Positions 63,571-64,000 of a stretch of DNA of 64,000 nucleotides are shown piece after piece; position 1 is the first letter of the stretch; the number at the start of each line of letters is the position of its first letter. The notes below the pieces were generated by a model. The model had not been told where the DNA came from. It saw only the letters and a list, made by a program, of their open reading frames with translations, and searched no databases. The position numbers and the translations under genes were made by a program. The DNA is from Phyllostachys edulis (Eukaryota; Streptophyta; Magnoliopsida; Poales; Poaceae), in NCBI GenBank assembly GCA_036346405.1, contig CM070548.1, positions 67,418,877-67,482,876 on the forward strand, in the 5' to 3' direction.

Positions 63571-64000
63571 GTGGTCAAAGCTATAGACCAGTGGTCAAAG
63601 CTGAAGACCAACGTGTAATCAGGATATGATAAATTTTGCTTAATTACTATTAATTAGTTTTTAATTAGCAATTACTAGTGTTCTAATATGTGCTTTATTG
63701 AGCAGTTACTAGAGAGTAATTGAATCGACCCTTAAAAGGTTTTCGAGAGGTCCAGACCAAAAGAGATTTTTTTAATTCTAAGAATTCTTCTTCTTCCTCT
63801 CTGTCCTCTTGTGCTGGAGGGTTGTGCTGTTTTGAACCAAGCCGTCCTTTCTCCTCAGTGTGCACCCGGAAGGAGGGTAAGCGGTATCTCTGAACCATTG
63901 TCATAGAGTTCACCTGCACAAGGTGACAATAAGGTTTCTGGGCAGTGCATCTACGCGACCGCTTGTTGCACTGCGACGTCTACGATCTACACTGCATCGG
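63571..64000. other. Unassigned DNA at right edge
   Basis: Starts with a 20-bp direct repeat (GTGGTCAAAGCT[A/G].AGACCA at about 63575 and 63592), then AT-rich DNA, then a GC-richer part after 63820. A 74-codon minus frame (63919-63695; GSKQHNPPAQEDREEEEEFLELKK) has no recognised family. The last ~100 bp (GCAGTGCATCTACGCGACCG..) look like leader/LTR sequence of another element, but this cannot be confirmed. Confidence 0.4.

Noticed and set aside
63157..63618. 153-codon ORF as a protein gene
   Set aside because: Consists almost entirely of the 21-24-bp tandem repeat; openness follows from unit length.

Overview
The window is repeat-dense DNA from a plant nuclear genome, most likely a grass (Poaceae). 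The evidence is Ty1/copia elements primed from initiator-tRNA(Met)-type sites, Tat-clade Ty3/gypsy elements carrying an antisense extra ORF, a chromovirus whose C-terminus ends ESRGRDSL, a Tourist-like MITE, a hAT derivative with a plant BED finger, and GC-rich leaders. Species is not resolved. Nearly all of the sequence is LTR retrotransposon; only one small host gene (48616-48861, minus) is supported. No rRNA, tRNA, CRISPR or centromere/telomere array was seen.

Positions 1-48060 form one nest, read from both ends. Copia-3 (outermost; only its 5' LTR and gag start are inside, 42380-48060) was invaded in gag by Gypsy-A (8480-14029 plus 39456-42379). Gypsy-A was invaded at the protease by Gypsy-B (14030-39455, perfect 5-bp target duplication CATAC). 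Gypsy-B was invaded in reverse transcriptase by complete Copia-2 (22841-33680, target duplication GCAT[G/C]) and in gag by a hAT-type DNA transposon (36847-38449, 8-bp duplication). Copia-1 (1-8479, running off the left edge) sits in the antisense ORF of Gypsy-A. A 3.2-kb solo gypsy LTR (43604-46833) sits inside the Copia-3 LTR. All five autonomous-type elements of the nest lie on the minus strand, and all gag/pol genes are broken by stops, frameshifts or insertions.

Positions 48061-49843 are host DNA with the small gene and a Tourist-like MITE. Positions 49844-63104 hold a plus-strand non-autonomous element (D) with three LTRs and two internal regions. The first internal region has a gag relic plus a 454-codon ORF of unknown function where pol would be. 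The second internal region is interrupted by chromovirus Gypsy-C (minus; 3.2-kb LTR 56991-60171 plus integrase/RNase H to about 62068), whose 5' half was deleted at a microhomology junction. Positions 63105-64000 contain a degenerate 21-24-bp tandem repeat and unassigned DNA.

The most unusual signals are: (i) a self-complementary ~30-bp minisatellite (core GTCGTAGAAAAACTTACGAC) that recurs in both LTRs, the 3' region and two introns of the antisense gene of Gypsy-B; (ii) a 112-bp, about 96% identical inverted repeat inside the Gypsy-C LTR; (iii) the three-LTR D element with its pol-less ORF2; (iv) Copia gags with chains of CxxC plus coiled-coil modules between two zinc knuckles; and (v) clusters of the 11-bp dyad CGGTC[T/A]GACCG in the Copia LTRs.
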